Positions 1 to 8,978 of a DNA stretch of 64,000 nt are shown one piece after another. Source of the DNA: Polynucleobacter meluiroseus (GTDB lineage Bacteria > Pseudomonadota > Gammaproteobacteria > Burkholderiales > Burkholderiaceae); contig CAMCUP010000010.1 of NCBI GenBank assembly GCA_945878885.1, forward strand, positions 1-64,000. The letters run 5' to 3'. A model generated the notes under the pieces. That model was not told the DNA's origin. It saw only the letters and a program-made list of their open reading frames with translations, and made no database searches. Both the position numbers and the translations under genes were made by a program. Each line of letters starts with the position of its first letter. Position 1 is the first letter of the stretch.

Positions 1-979
1 CATAAGAATCTAAAAGGCGATTTTGCGTATCGGTGAAATTTTCCAAGGGGTGTTGCGCTTCAAGGCGATTGAGATTGACCCCGGCGGCCTTAAAGAAACG
101 AATAAAGCTCAGCAAAATGATGCTTTGTGCATGATTGGGGCGTACCTCAGGCAAACACTCATATTTAACTAAATAGGAAATCGCACCTTCTTGAATGCCA
201 GCTAGCAAGCAGGAATGCCAAGGCTTAAATTCAGGATTAGTTTGGATAACATGGGCTAATGCTAACTCCATAATCGCTAAAATTCGCTCAGGATTATTAC
301 GCGCTGTGAGTTGATATTCAAAGCGGCGCCGTGACCAAACACCTTCTTCTTGTTTAGATAAATTAATATAACTTAGCCCTAAGAATTTTTGATTATGTAT
401 ACGCTTAGTTAGACCTTGACCATTTTTTAAAACTACCATACGATGATCAATTTCAATCACTTGAAAATATTCTTTTTTGCTATCATGACTCACTTCTAGC
501 CAGTCATTAATTGACACCAGGCGATCGACTTGAATCGTAATACTACTAACTACCTCGCCAATTAAATCTCTGAAAATATAAGCTAAGCCCACACCTAGGG
601 CACCAATTGATGCTAGTAAATGAGTAAAGTTATGGTCGTAGAGTAAAACATAGGCTGCCAAAGCAAATACTGAATAAATTAGGACACTAATTAATTGAAT
701 AATGATGGCAGGAACATGGGTTTTTTCAGTTTGCTTATTATGGCGAACAACCCCAAAGCGCATAATTTGATCAATGGTAAAAGCAAGCAAGACAAATTGG
801 AAAATGGCTAAGCCATCTACCAGTAAGTTCATAGATTCTTTTTCAAAATCACTTGCATTCCAGCCCCAAGGGCTGCCAGCTAATTTATCTAGCCAAATCA
901 TTAAACCAAAATTAAGGGCAATGACGATCCAGAGCATCAGCTTAGGGAGTAAAAAGACGTGGGAATTAGGTACGCTCAT
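1..979 (-). CDS. MscS-family channel, possibly cyclic-nucleotide-gated (partial, 3' end outside window)
   Basis: The frame is open from an ATG at 979 to the window edge, about 326 residues. Four hydrophobic segments lie in the first ~130 residues; the last runs into the pore-helix/beta-domain signature of MscS channels (ASIGALGVGLAYIFRDLIGE), followed by a beta domain and an alpha/beta C-terminal domain. Such proteins are inner-membrane channels that open on tension; a bacterial subgroup (bCNG) adds a C-terminal cyclic-nucleotide-binding domain. The visible end (NRLLDSY) resembles the usual entry into such a domain, but the domain itself lies outside the window. The gene follows the receiver/adenylate cyclase gene by 59 nt on the same strand, so co-expression with the cyclase is plausible. 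The MscS assignment is firm; ligand gating is inference. Confidence 0.8.
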   Translation of the reverse strand, partial: MSVPNSHVFLLPKLMLWIVIALNFGLMIWLDKLAGSPWGWNASDFEKESMNLLVDGLAIFQFVLLAFTIDQIMRFGVVRHNKQTEKTHVPAIIIQLISVLIYSVFALAAYVLLYDHNFTHLLASIGALGVGLAYIFRDLIGEVVSSITIQVDRLVSINDWLEVSHDSKKEYFQVIEIDHRMVVLKNGQGLTKRIHNQKFLGLSYINLSKQEEGVWSRRRFEYQLTARNNPERILAIMELALAHVIQTNPEFKPWHSCLLAGIQEGAISYLVKYECLPEVRPNHAQSIILLSFIRFFKAAGVNLNRLEAQHPLENFTDTQNRLLDSY

Positions 980-1038
980 AATATTTTTTAAATAGTAAAG
1001 GGTTTATCTCAATATTAGGAATTTATACTAATAATTAC

Positions 1039-2163
1039 TTATATTCTACTAACTAAAAAGGAAGTGAGGATCGGGCCAAGCCCTTTGCACTCAATTAACT
1101 CACGCTCCTCCAAAATAAAGTGACCAGTCAAAGCTTCTGCAGTAGCTGGGGTTATTTGTACTCGACCGATAGCCGAGGTTGACTCCATGCGGCTTGCGGT
1201 ATTTACGGTATTTCCCCAAAGATCATAAGAGAACTTGGTAAAGCCGATTACGCCCGCTACCACTGGACCTGTGTTGAGACCAATACGCATTTTTAGTTCA
1301 CCGCCATTGGCTTGATTAAATTCAGTTAAATCTTGGTACATCCCTAGTGCCATATCAGCTGCAATGATTGCGTGATCAGAGCGAGGAATGGGTAGGCCAC
1401 CCACCGCCATATAAGCATCGCCAATCGTTTTAATTTTCTCCAAACCTAATTCTTCTGCTCGTTTATCAAAGCGCGTAAATAAATCATTCAATAACTTCAC
1501 GAGATCAGCAGGCGACTTAGTAGAAGACATCTTGGTAAAACCAACTAAGTCACTAAATAAAATCGTGACCTCAGGATAGGACCCAGAAATATTTTTTTCA
1601 CCTTTTTTAAGGCGCTCAGCAATTGGCTTGGGCAAAATATTAAGCATGAGTTTTTCAGTTTTCATTTGCTCAATATTCAGTAATTCTTTTTCATGTTGCA
1701 GTAAGGCAATATGTTCACGGTCTAAATCACGTAAGCGTTTTTTTTCCAGCGATGAAAAAACCCGCGCGCGTAGTAAAACGGGATCAAATGGTTTTGGTAA
1801 ATAATCTTCAGCACCAATTTGAATACACTCTACTGTTTTTTCAAACTGTTCAGCACCAGATACCACGATGACCGGTAGATAACTGAGGGCTGGATCAGAC
1901 TTGACGATATTTAATACCCCCAAGCCATCCAATTCAGGCATTTCCATATCGAGTAGCATGAGGTCGAATGACTCCGCCCGAACTTTCTCCAGCGCTTCAT
2001 TGCCGTCGCCAGCTTCGGTGATATTAGTAATGCCAACATTATTAAGCTCACGTATTAGCAGGCGCCTGAGAGTGCGACTATCATCGACCACCAGTACTTT
2101 CATCAGCTTAGTTTGCTCTAGTACCTCGGGCGAAATATTCTTGAACATCAGATCAGTACTCAT
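1039..2163 (-). CDS. Response regulator fused to class III adenylate cyclase
   Basis: 374 residues. Residues ~22-140 form a CheY-like receiver with the acidic pair D27/D28, phospho-acceptor D72 (LLDMEMPE), S102 and K124. A helical linker leads to a class III nucleotide cyclase domain (~190-374). Both metal aspartates are present (ILFSDLVGF and IGDAYMA). The purine-selecting pair reads Lys (EKIKTIGD) and Asp (YDLWGNTVN), as in adenylate cyclases rather than the Glu/Cys of guanylate cyclases; the transition-state Asn and Arg (GNTVNTASRMES) are intact. It is predicted to make cAMP under control of phosphorylation by the CheA encoded upstream. A strong ribosome site (AGGAGGTG) overlaps the cheR stop, 8 nt before the ATG. 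It occupies the place where a CheY output gene might be expected. Confidence 0.93.
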   Translation of the reverse strand: MSTDLMFKNISPEVLEQTKLMKVLVVDDSRTLRRLLIRELNNVGITNITEAGDGNEALEKVRAESFDLMLLDMEMPELDGLGVLNIVKSDPALSYLPVIVVSGAEQFEKTVECIQIGAEDYLPKPFDPVLLRARVFSSLEKKRLRDLDREHIALLQHEKELLNIEQMKTEKLMLNILPKPIAERLKKGEKNISGSYPEVTILFSDLVGFTKMSSTKSPADLVKLLNDLFTRFDKRAEELGLEKIKTIGDAYMAVGGLPIPRSDHAIIAADMALGMYQDLTEFNQANGGELKMRIGLNTGPVVAGVIGFTKFSYDLWGNTVNTASRMESTSAIGRVQITPATAEALTGHFILEERELIECKGLGPILTSFLVSRI

Positions 2164-2177
2164 TAGCTTTGCACCTC

Positions 2178-3017
2178 CTAATTCATGTCTTTACAGTAAT
2201 ATGAAACACGATCTTCTTGCTGGACTTTGAAAGATTGATCATAGAGAATCGATTCTGAAGAGCCAAGCAATAAGCAACCGCCGTCATCTGCCAGTTGCAT
2301 GCGTAACTTATTAAAAATCTTAGCTTTAGTTTGGGCATTAAAGTAAATCAGCACATTGCGAATTAAGATTAAATCAAATTCGGGCATTATTGGCCAATCT
2401 TTAACAAGATTTAAGCTTTCAAAGTGAATCATTTGCTTTAGCTCACTACTAATCTCATACTGGCCGCTTGGTAAGCGAATAAAGTGCCGCTTAATTTGTT
2501 CATCGCTTAAGCCTCGTTTGATTTCTGTTTCTGAATAAATACCACTGCGAGCTTGAGTTAAGGCTGCTTCTGAAATATCAGAAGCAATAAATTGAATTTT
2601 CCAAAAATAAAGCTCAGGAAAATTTTCCCGCAAAAGAATGGCTAAACTAAACGGCTCTTGGCCAGTAGAGGCTGCGGCACACCAAATTGCTAGGGTTTTC
2701 GTCTCGCGTCGCTTAGCAATCAGCGCAGGAATAATTGTGGTCCGTAGTGTTTCAAAGGGATGCTTATCACGAAAGAACATGGTTTCATTGGTTGTCATTG
2801 CTTGAAATGACTGGTGATGCAAAATACTGAGAGGATTGACCAAGAGGTGTTGAATTAAGGCATGATGATCTTTGAAGTTGTTAGCGCGGGCAATAACTGC
2901 TAAGCGTGAGGCCACTAAATATTCTTTGCTGTGATCAAGCGCAATGCCCACATGCTCTTCTAACATTTCAAAAAATAAATGGATATTATTTTGACTGATG
3001 GTGAGCGCTCGAGTCAT
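2178..3017 (-). CDS. cheR: CheR, chemoreceptor glutamate methyltransferase
   Basis: 279 residues, the normal length for CheR. It transfers methyl groups from S-adenosylmethionine to glutamates of the chemoreceptor signalling domain and so sets adaptation. The N-terminal helical domain (~1-75) is followed by a Rossmann methyltransferase domain with WCAAASTGQEP (SAM loop), FIASDIS and DLILIRNVLIYF motifs. The gene overlaps cheB by 4 nt (ATGA), which indicates translational coupling. The receptor in this operon lacks a C-terminal NWETF-like pentapeptide tether, so CheR probably acts without tethering. Confidence 0.95.
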   Translation of the reverse strand: MTRALTISQNNIHLFFEMLEEHVGIALDHSKEYLVASRLAVIARANNFKDHHALIQHLLVNPLSILHHQSFQAMTTNETMFFRDKHPFETLRTTIIPALIAKRRETKTLAIWCAAASTGQEPFSLAILLRENFPELYFWKIQFIASDISEAALTQARSGIYSETEIKRGLSDEQIKRHFIRLPSGQYEISSELKQMIHFESLNLVKDWPIMPEFDLILIRNVLIYFNAQTKAKIFNKLRMQLADDGGCLLLGSSESILYDQSFKVQQEDRVSYYCKDMN

Positions 3018-4117
3018 GATTTTCTTTGCGTGCGAAAGATAATTTCGTTCGGAATATCACCTAATGGCAAAATCTTTTCAGCCAAATTTGCATTGGCAAT
3101 AGCTCCAGGCATACCCCAAATGACGCTGGTTTCTTCGTCTTGCACCAGTACTCGACCATTGGCATTAACAATATCGACAGCACCTTTAAGTCCGTCGTAA
3201 CCCATGCCCGTTAGAACTAAGGCCAATAGATGACTGCCATAGATTTTTGCTGCGCTTCTAAAGAGCACATCCACTGCGGGTCGGCAGGAGTTCTCAGGCG
3301 GGTCTTCATTGAGTATCATCAACACTTTGGCGCCCGACTTCCGCAGCTCAAGGTGCTTACCGCCGGGGGCAATATACGCCTTGCCTGGAAATGCTTCTTG
3401 CCCATGTTGGGCCTCTATTACTGGAATAACCCCAACACTAGTTAATCTAGAGGCTAAGAGTTCAGTAAATTTGGGCGGCATGTGTTGCACGATAAAAATT
3501 GGCACACTGAGAGGTGACTTCCAGGCTTCAAATAACTCCATCAGGGCTGCTGGGCCGCCAGTAGAAACGCCGATGCAAAGAGCTTCAATGCGGCTTGAGG
3601 GAAGTCCGCTCGGTTTAGCAAAGATTTGTTGCTTAGCTTCAGCAATAATTTCTTTTGGCGGAATGATTTTGCTGGGCTTCATTGGCGTGGGCTTACATAA
3701 CTCACGAATCTTGGGGATGAGCTCATCTTCTAGTACCCGTAGCGCTTCCGCCATATTGGTTTTGTCGCTGGGCTTGCCCACATAATCGCTGGCGCCATTG
3801 GTTAATGCGGTGATAGTGGCTTCACCGCCACGCTGGGTAAGCGAGCTAAACATAATGATGGGCAAATCGCGATCAAGCTTACGAATTTCTTTGAGTGCCG
3901 TTAAACCATCCATTTTTGGCATCTCTACATCGAGGGTAATTAAATCAGGCTTAATGCGCCCAATCATTTCAATGGCTTCAAGACCATCTTCAGCAGTGCC
4001 AACTACTTCAATATCAGCATGACGAAGGAGGGTGGTCATGATGATGCGTCGCATAACAGCTGAGTCATCGACAATCAGTACGCGAATTTTATCTTTAGGG
4101 GAAATAATATGTTTCAT
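3014..4117 (-). CDS. cheB: CheB, chemoreceptor methylesterase/deamidase
   Basis: 367 residues. The N-terminal receiver (~10-130) has D17/D18 and phospho-site D63 (ITLDVEMP); the C-terminal CheB domain (~175-360) carries the Ser-His-Asp catalytic set in GVSTGGPAAL, VQHMPP and GMGYDG. The enzyme removes receptor methyl groups and deamidates glutamines, opposing CheR, and is switched on by phosphate from CheA. It lies 61 nt downstream of cheW and overlaps cheR by 4 nt. With CheR it gives this chemosensory system a complete adaptation module. Confidence 0.96.
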   Translation of the reverse strand: MKHIISPKDKIRVLIVDDSAVMRRIIMTTLLRHADIEVVGTAEDGLEAIEMIGRIKPDLITLDVEMPKMDGLTALKEIRKLDRDLPIIMFSSLTQRGGEATITALTNGASDYVGKPSDKTNMAEALRVLEDELIPKIRELCKPTPMKPSKIIPPKEIIAEAKQQIFAKPSGLPSSRIEALCIGVSTGGPAALMELFEAWKSPLSVPIFIVQHMPPKFTELLASRLTSVGVIPVIEAQHGQEAFPGKAYIAPGGKHLELRKSGAKVLMILNEDPPENSCRPAVDVLFRSAAKIYGSHLLALVLTGMGYDGLKGAVDIVNANGRVLVQDEETSVIWGMPGAIANANLAEKILPLGDIPNEIIFRTQRKS

Positions 4118-4178
4118 AGAGATGGAATTAAAACGGAATTATTAGGAAGCGACCTTAGATTGCATTTATCTAAGGTTT

Positions 4179-4640
4179 TTAAACGCTTAATAGTGCTGGC
4201 TTCCCTGAAAAGGCAATGCCCTTAATTAGTTGCTTGGGATCTAAAATTAACAGTAATTTTTCTGGTAATTTATGCACACCTAAGACAAGCTCACGCGACA
4301 TTTTAGGAAAATTATTGGGTGGCGGCTCGAAGGTATCTTGCTCTAAGGGAATAATTTCTCCCACGTTATCTACCAACAAGGCAATTAACATACCTTCACA
4401 TTGCAAAATAATACTAATCGTTTCTTGTTGATGCGAGGTATTTTCGAGCCCTAAGCGCTCATACATATCAATTGCAGGCACGAGTTGGCCACGCAAATTC
4501 ATAATGCCGCGAACCGTTTTAGGACTCTTTGGCACGCGCGTTACGTCTAAGTTTTTATTTAGTTCAAGAACATCAGTAGCAGTGATACCAAAATACAAGC
4601 CACCTAAATAGAAGGTAGCAAAATCAGTAGTTGAGCTCAT
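4179..4640 (-). CDS. cheW: CheW coupling protein
   Basis: 153 residues made up almost entirely of one CheW domain (~5-145), including the conserved region TRVPKSPKTVRGIMNLRGQL. CheW bridges the cytoplasmic tips of chemoreceptors to the CheA P5 domain in the signalling array. Its ATG overlaps the cheA stop as ATGA, so the two should be made in linked amounts. There is nothing unusual in length or motif. Confidence 0.95.
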   Translation of the reverse strand: MSSTTDFATFYLGGLYFGITATDVLELNKNLDVTRVPKSPKTVRGIMNLRGQLVPAIDMYERLGLENTSHQQETISIILQCEGMLIALLVDNVGEIIPLEQDTFEPPPNNFPKMSRELVLGVHKLPEKLLLILDPKQLIKGIAFSGKPALLSV

Positions 4641-6940
4641 CGCAATACATCCATATCTATGACCTCGGGGTAGGTCTTTTGGTGTTCTTGCAAATTACGC
4701 ATCATTAAGATTTCTTGTAAATCAATTACATTTATCACCTTATCACCCATTAATACGCAGCCCGCCAAGCCACGCTGAGGTGGATTCGCTTTCTGTAATT
4801 TTTTAGGCACATGAATAATGTCGTGAACTTGACTAACTACTAGGCCAATAGGCATTTGATTAAAGTAATGCACAATCACAGATAACGGTTGGGTAGTTGA
4901 GTCAACTGAAGGTTGGGCGCCTTCAATATACTCATTCATGCGAATTAAATGCATGATGTGGTCACCATATTGCACCACCTCACGACTACCATTACGCTGC
5001 ACTCTACTAAGCGCAAAATTCTCTAAGCGCTCAACATTTTCAAGGGGAATTGCAATGCGCTCAAGACCCGCTAACTCAAACAATAACATTGAGACTTCTT
5101 CTTCGCGTACTTGATCGAATACAGTTTCTGGATTGAGGGGACGAGCCTGAATTTTGGCAACCAAACCAGAGTGAATCGCCATACCATCGACATCCAAAAT
5201 TAAAGCCACGCGGCCATCCCCCAAAATAGTGGCGCCAGCAAAATCAGGAATACCTTTTAAGAGGGCCCCCAGCGGCTTCACTACTACTTCTTGCATATTC
5301 AGCACTTCATCAACTACTAGCCCAAACGAAATACCCGATGACTGTAAGATCGCAACATTAATCGCTTTGGTGGTGTCAGGTAAACGATCGCTTAGTTTTA
5401 ATTGTTGATTTAAAAATAATAAAGGTACTAATTTACCTCGTAAGCGAAATACTGGCGTGCCATAAAAATCTTCTAAACCAGTGGCGTTGCTGGGATCAAT
5501 TCGTACCATTTCTGAGATGCTATTTTGGGGAATAGCGTAGCGTTCATCTTCGCAACGCACAAATAGGGCTGGCATGATCGCTAAGGTCAGCGGAATCTTC
5601 AGGCGAATATTGGTGCCTTTGCCACGATGACTATCTACTTCTATGGAGCCGCCAATCGCCGAAATATTATTTTTGACCACATCCATACCAACGCCGCGGC
5701 CTGAGAGGTTAGTAACAACTTGATTGGTAGAGAAGCCAGGTAGAAAAATAAATTCCAGTAATTGCATATCACTCAGTTTTTTGGCATCTTCAAAACTAAC
5801 CAATTTCTTATCAATCGCTTTTTGGCGCACTGTATCAAATTTAATACCACCGCCATCATCGGCAATTTCTATTACTACCATGCCATTTTCATGGATCGCG
5901 CGCAGTAAGACCGTGCCATTTTCAGGCTTGCCCTTTGCCAAGCGCTCGGCTGGTAGTTCAATACCATGATCAACGCTATTACGAATAATATGAATGAGCG
6001 GATCACGTATACCATCCAGCAAGGTACGATCGAGTTCGGTATCTGCGCCCTCTTGAATAAGGGTAACCTTTTTATGACAATCATTGGCAATATCACGTAC
6101 TAAGCGTGGAAATTTAGTCCATACCTGTGAGATTGGCTGCATGCGTGTTTTCATCATGCGTTCTTGCAACTCTAGCGTGAGTAAATCAATCGATCTGACG
6201 GTATTCGAAAAATTGTGGTCGCCAAATTCGGCAGTAAAAGGCAGTAAACGGTTACGGGCTAGCACCATTTCGCTAACTAAATTCATCAGCTTATCGAGTA
6301 ACTCTAGGTTAACTTTAACTGGCGCTGCTACTTCAGTGGTACGGGCATTGCCAGCTGGTGCAGTGGGATCAACAATCGTTTCAGTTTCAGTCGTCACTAA
6401 ACTATCGCCCATTACAACTTCATCTACAGCTTCGATTTCTTCTGGCTCAATTGCTTCGAGGACTGAATCTTCGGTAGTTTCTGTCTTTACTATGGGGGGT
6501 GAAGAGGGTTGAGGTGTAGGCATCGCATTGCGATTATGGTTACTACTCACCTCGCCGCCGTTCGCAAGACTAAGTAAGTCGGCGATGAGGGGGGTATCGT
6601 CACCCACCGGTTCAGTATTAGCTACTTCAATACCACTAATAATTTCACGTAAAGCATCTAGCGCCATTAGAAGAGTGCTGGTTTTTTGGGTATCGAGTGC
6701 CAAGTGCCCATCCCGAATTTTCCCTAACAGGCTTTCTCCTGCATGCGAAACCTTTTCAAGGCGCTTAAAGGCAAAAAATCCGCTACTTCCTTTCAGCGTA
6801 TGCATGGCGCGGAAGATATTACCAACGAGTTTTTTATCGTCGGGTGTTTCTTCAAGCTGGACAAAATCTAAATCGAGTTGGTCAAGAATTTCTCTTGCCT
6901 CGATAATAAATTCGGCCAGAATATCGTCGTTATTGTCCAT
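4637..6940 (-). CDS. cheA: CheA histidine kinase with two CheW-like domains
   Basis: 767 residues. An Hpt domain (~1-105) carries the phosphorylated His47 in AMHTLKGSSGF. A Pro/Thr/Glu-rich linker (~130-205) follows where a CheY/CheB-docking P2 domain would sit; none is evident. Next come the dimerisation helices (~207-260), the ATPase domain with N box (RNSVDHGIE) and G boxes (DDGGGI, GRGVGMDVV), a CheW-like P5 domain, and a second CheW-like domain at ~610-760. The kinase passes phosphate to CheB and to the receiver/cyclase encoded in the same operon. The extra CheW domain and absent P2 are typical of chemosensory systems outside the E. coli type. It starts 21 nt after the receptor gene. Confidence 0.95.
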   Translation of the reverse strand: MDNNDDILAEFIIEAREILDQLDLDFVQLEETPDDKKLVGNIFRAMHTLKGSSGFFAFKRLEKVSHAGESLLGKIRDGHLALDTQKTSTLLMALDALREIISGIEVANTEPVGDDTPLIADLLSLANGGEVSSNHNRNAMPTPQPSSPPIVKTETTEDSVLEAIEPEEIEAVDEVVMGDSLVTTETETIVDPTAPAGNARTTEVAAPVKVNLELLDKLMNLVSEMVLARNRLLPFTAEFGDHNFSNTVRSIDLLTLELQERMMKTRMQPISQVWTKFPRLVRDIANDCHKKVTLIQEGADTELDRTLLDGIRDPLIHIIRNSVDHGIELPAERLAKGKPENGTVLLRAIHENGMVVIEIADDGGGIKFDTVRQKAIDKKLVSFEDAKKLSDMQLLEFIFLPGFSTNQVVTNLSGRGVGMDVVKNNISAIGGSIEVDSHRGKGTNIRLKIPLTLAIMPALFVRCEDERYAIPQNSISEMVRIDPSNATGLEDFYGTPVFRLRGKLVPLLFLNQQLKLSDRLPDTTKAINVAILQSSGISFGLVVDEVLNMQEVVVKPLGALLKGIPDFAGATILGDGRVALILDVDGMAIHSGLVAKIQARPLNPETVFDQVREEEVSMLLFELAGLERIAIPLENVERLENFALSRVQRNGSREVVQYGDHIMHLIRMNEYIEGAQPSVDSTTQPLSVIVHYFNQMPIGLVVSQVHDIIHVPKKLQKANPPQRGLAGCVLMGDKVINVIDLQEILMMRNLQEHQKTYPEVIDMDVLR

Positions 6941-6961
6941 GGATAAAGCTTAGCTTGCCGA

Positions 6962-8758
6962 TTAAACTTTAAATTTCATTACAAGACTTTGTAATTCCCC
7001 AGCAATTTGCGCTAACTGTGAAGCAGCTTGCTGCGAATTTGCCGCACCTTCAGAGGTACTTTGCGCAGTCGTCGCAACACTATTAATATTGGAAGCAATA
7101 TCAGCGCTACTCGTGGCAGCTTCTGAGACGCTACGACCCATTTCACCTGTGGTTGCAGCTTGCTCTTCTACTGCGCTGGCAATTAATCCTGAAATATCAT
7201 TAATCTTATTAATAATGGTGGAAATTTCTTCAATGGACACCAAGGCGCCTTGAGTATCAGATTGAATCGCCGTAATATTGCCGCCAATTTCTTCAGTGGC
7301 TTTAGCGGTTTGACGCGCTAACTCTTTAACTTCATTCGCTACCACTGCGAAGCCCTTACCTAACTCACCAGCACGCGCTGCTTCAATCGTCGCATTTAAG
7401 GCTAAGAGATTAGTTTGCTCAGCAATACTCGAAATGACCTTTAAAACGTTACCAATTTCCAAACTACTCGTGCTTAATTTGGCCATGGTGGCATTGGTTT
7501 TATGGGCTAACTCAACCGCCTTGTGGGCCACGGTTGACGCTTCCACAGTGTTAATCGAGATTTCACGAATGCTGGCGCTCATTTCTTCGACGCCTGCTGC
7601 AACCGTTTGCGTATTAGCGCTAACTTGGACTGCTGAGTTTGAGACAACTTTAGCTTGAGCCGATGTTTCTTCAGCGTTCGAGCTCATTTGCATGCTCACG
7701 GCTGATAACTCTTCCGAAGAGCTAGCTACGGCAGTAGCATTACGCATAATGGCGATAAAAGCTTGGCGTGAAGTATCGATTAAGCGGTTAACTTGCTCAC
7801 TAATATCTTTAAAGAAACCTTCCTTACCAGCCATCGGAACCTGGGCGGTAAAGTCACCGCCTGCCGCAGCAGAAATAATAGAGCCAATTTGTTCGGTAGT
7901 TTCCTTGGCGCGAATATTATTTTCGCGTTCAGCTTGTTGTAACTGATCGGCTTTCTGTAAGCCCACTTGTAGCACACCAACGGCTTTAGCCATTTCGCCA
8001 ATTTCATTGGGGTAGTCGGTGTTCTCAATTTTATTGTTTAGTTTGCCTTCAGCCAAATCGAGCACTGAGGTTTGTAGGCTGCTTAATGGTTTATTAATCG
8101 ATTGATTGACTAAATAAATAATGACAATAGAAAGTAAGATGCTCAAACCAAGTAAAACGGCGAGAAGCATTTGGGCAGAACTGCCTTGCTCCATCGCACC
8201 TTTAAAGTTTTCCTCAGCGCCCTTCGTTTTTAGTTCGGAAATTTCCCTAACTGAGGCAGTTACTGTAGCAATTGTTTCTTGGTATTGCTTGGAGTTAATC
8301 ACCTTATAAGCCGATAAAGCAGGGTCTTTGCCTTGCGCTGCAGCTAAGACAGAATCTACTCCCATATAAAAATTCAGAATAGCTGGCTTTACTAGATCAA
8401 TTTTTTCTTTTAAGGCAGGCCTAATAATCGTTGCTTTGGCTTTTTCATAATTGCCTAGCAAGTCTACTTTTGTTTTTTCAATGGACTCTTGCGCTTTTTT
8501 GGCGCCTTCAATATCGCCGGCATTCATCGCCAGGGCGTAACGATTGGCTGCACGACCAATACCATTCACATCACGATTAATTTGCCTTAATACTGAAATA
8601 CCAATTAAATCTTTCTCGTAGATTTTTTGGGTGGTATTAACTAGGTTGGTAATTGACCAAAAGGAGGTGGCACTAATGATTACCATGAGTATGAGCACGA
8701 TAGTAAAACCGATGATCAGTTTGGTGCGGAGGGCTAGTTTTTCAAAGTTCTTCAGCAT
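6962..8758 (-). CDS. Methyl-accepting chemotaxis protein
   Basis: About 598 residues from the ATG at 8758; the frame extends 3 codons further to a TTG, and neither start has a clear ribosome site. TM1 is at ~14-34, a ~165-residue helical periplasmic sensor of four-helix-bundle type follows, TM2 is at ~197-217, then HAMP (~218-270), and a long coiled-coil signalling domain (~330-595) with the hairpin tip sequence around [19 protein letters not shown]. It is the first gene of the che operon and probably the dedicated input for the linked CheA. The ligand cannot be told from sequence. It ends without a CheR-binding pentapeptide. Confidence 0.94.
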   Translation of the reverse strand: MLKNFEKLALRTKLIIGFTIVLILMVIISATSFWSITNLVNTTQKIYEKDLIGISVLRQINRDVNGIGRAANRYALAMNAGDIEGAKKAQESIEKTKVDLLGNYEKAKATIIRPALKEKIDLVKPAILNFYMGVDSVLAAAQGKDPALSAYKVINSKQYQETIATVTASVREISELKTKGAEENFKGAMEQGSSAQMLLAVLLGLSILLSIVIIYLVNQSINKPLSSLQTSVLDLAEGKLNNKIENTDYPNEIGEMAKAVGVLQVGLQKADQLQQAERENNIRAKETTEQIGSIISAAAGGDFTAQVPMAGKEGFFKDISEQVNRLIDTSRQAFIAIMRNATAVASSSEELSAVSMQMSSNAEETSAQAKVVSNSAVQVSANTQTVAAGVEEMSASIREISINTVEASTVAHKAVELAHKTNATMAKLSTSSLEIGNVLKVISSIAEQTNLLALNATIEAARAGELGKGFAVVANEVKELARQTAKATEEIGGNITAIQSDTQGALVSIEEISTIINKINDISGLIASAVEEQAATTGEMGRSVSEAATSSADIASNINSVATTAQSTSEGAANSQQAASQLAQIAGELQSLVMKFKV

Positions 8759-8978
8759 GATGAACAATCTAAATAATTAAAAAGAGTAAAAGAGATCAAG
8801 AAAGCGGGCTAAATCAAGGCGTAAAAAGTAAAAAGGTCATCAATTTGCCAATTAAGTGACTTTTCATAATATAGTAGTTTAAAGGCAAAATAATCCGGTT
8901 TTCCCCAGTATTACCCTAGACGGCGCCCTGACTTGGGGCGCAAGCACCCAGAAACTTCTTGCGCCGCAACACTACTGC
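8759..8978. other. Intergenic region upstream of the che operon
   Basis: About 220 bases between the chemoreceptor start and the cytochrome c stop, both genes on the minus strand. It should contain the che operon promoter. The A+T-rich stretch around 8860-8885 gives a TATATT-like element on the minus strand, but I could not pair it with a correctly spaced -35 box. An 8-bp inverted repeat sits next to the cytochrome gene end and is listed separately. I see no RNA gene or coding frame. Confidence 0.5.
8937..8965 (-). terminator. Candidate hairpin after the cytochrome c gene
   Basis: An 8-bp perfect inverted repeat (GGCGCAAG / CTTGCGCC) with a 13-nt loop begins 13 nt past the cytochrome c stop. 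It is in the right place for a terminator, but no T-tract follows on the minus strand, so it may act only as an mRNA 3'-end stabiliser or with Rho. Confidence 0.35.
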
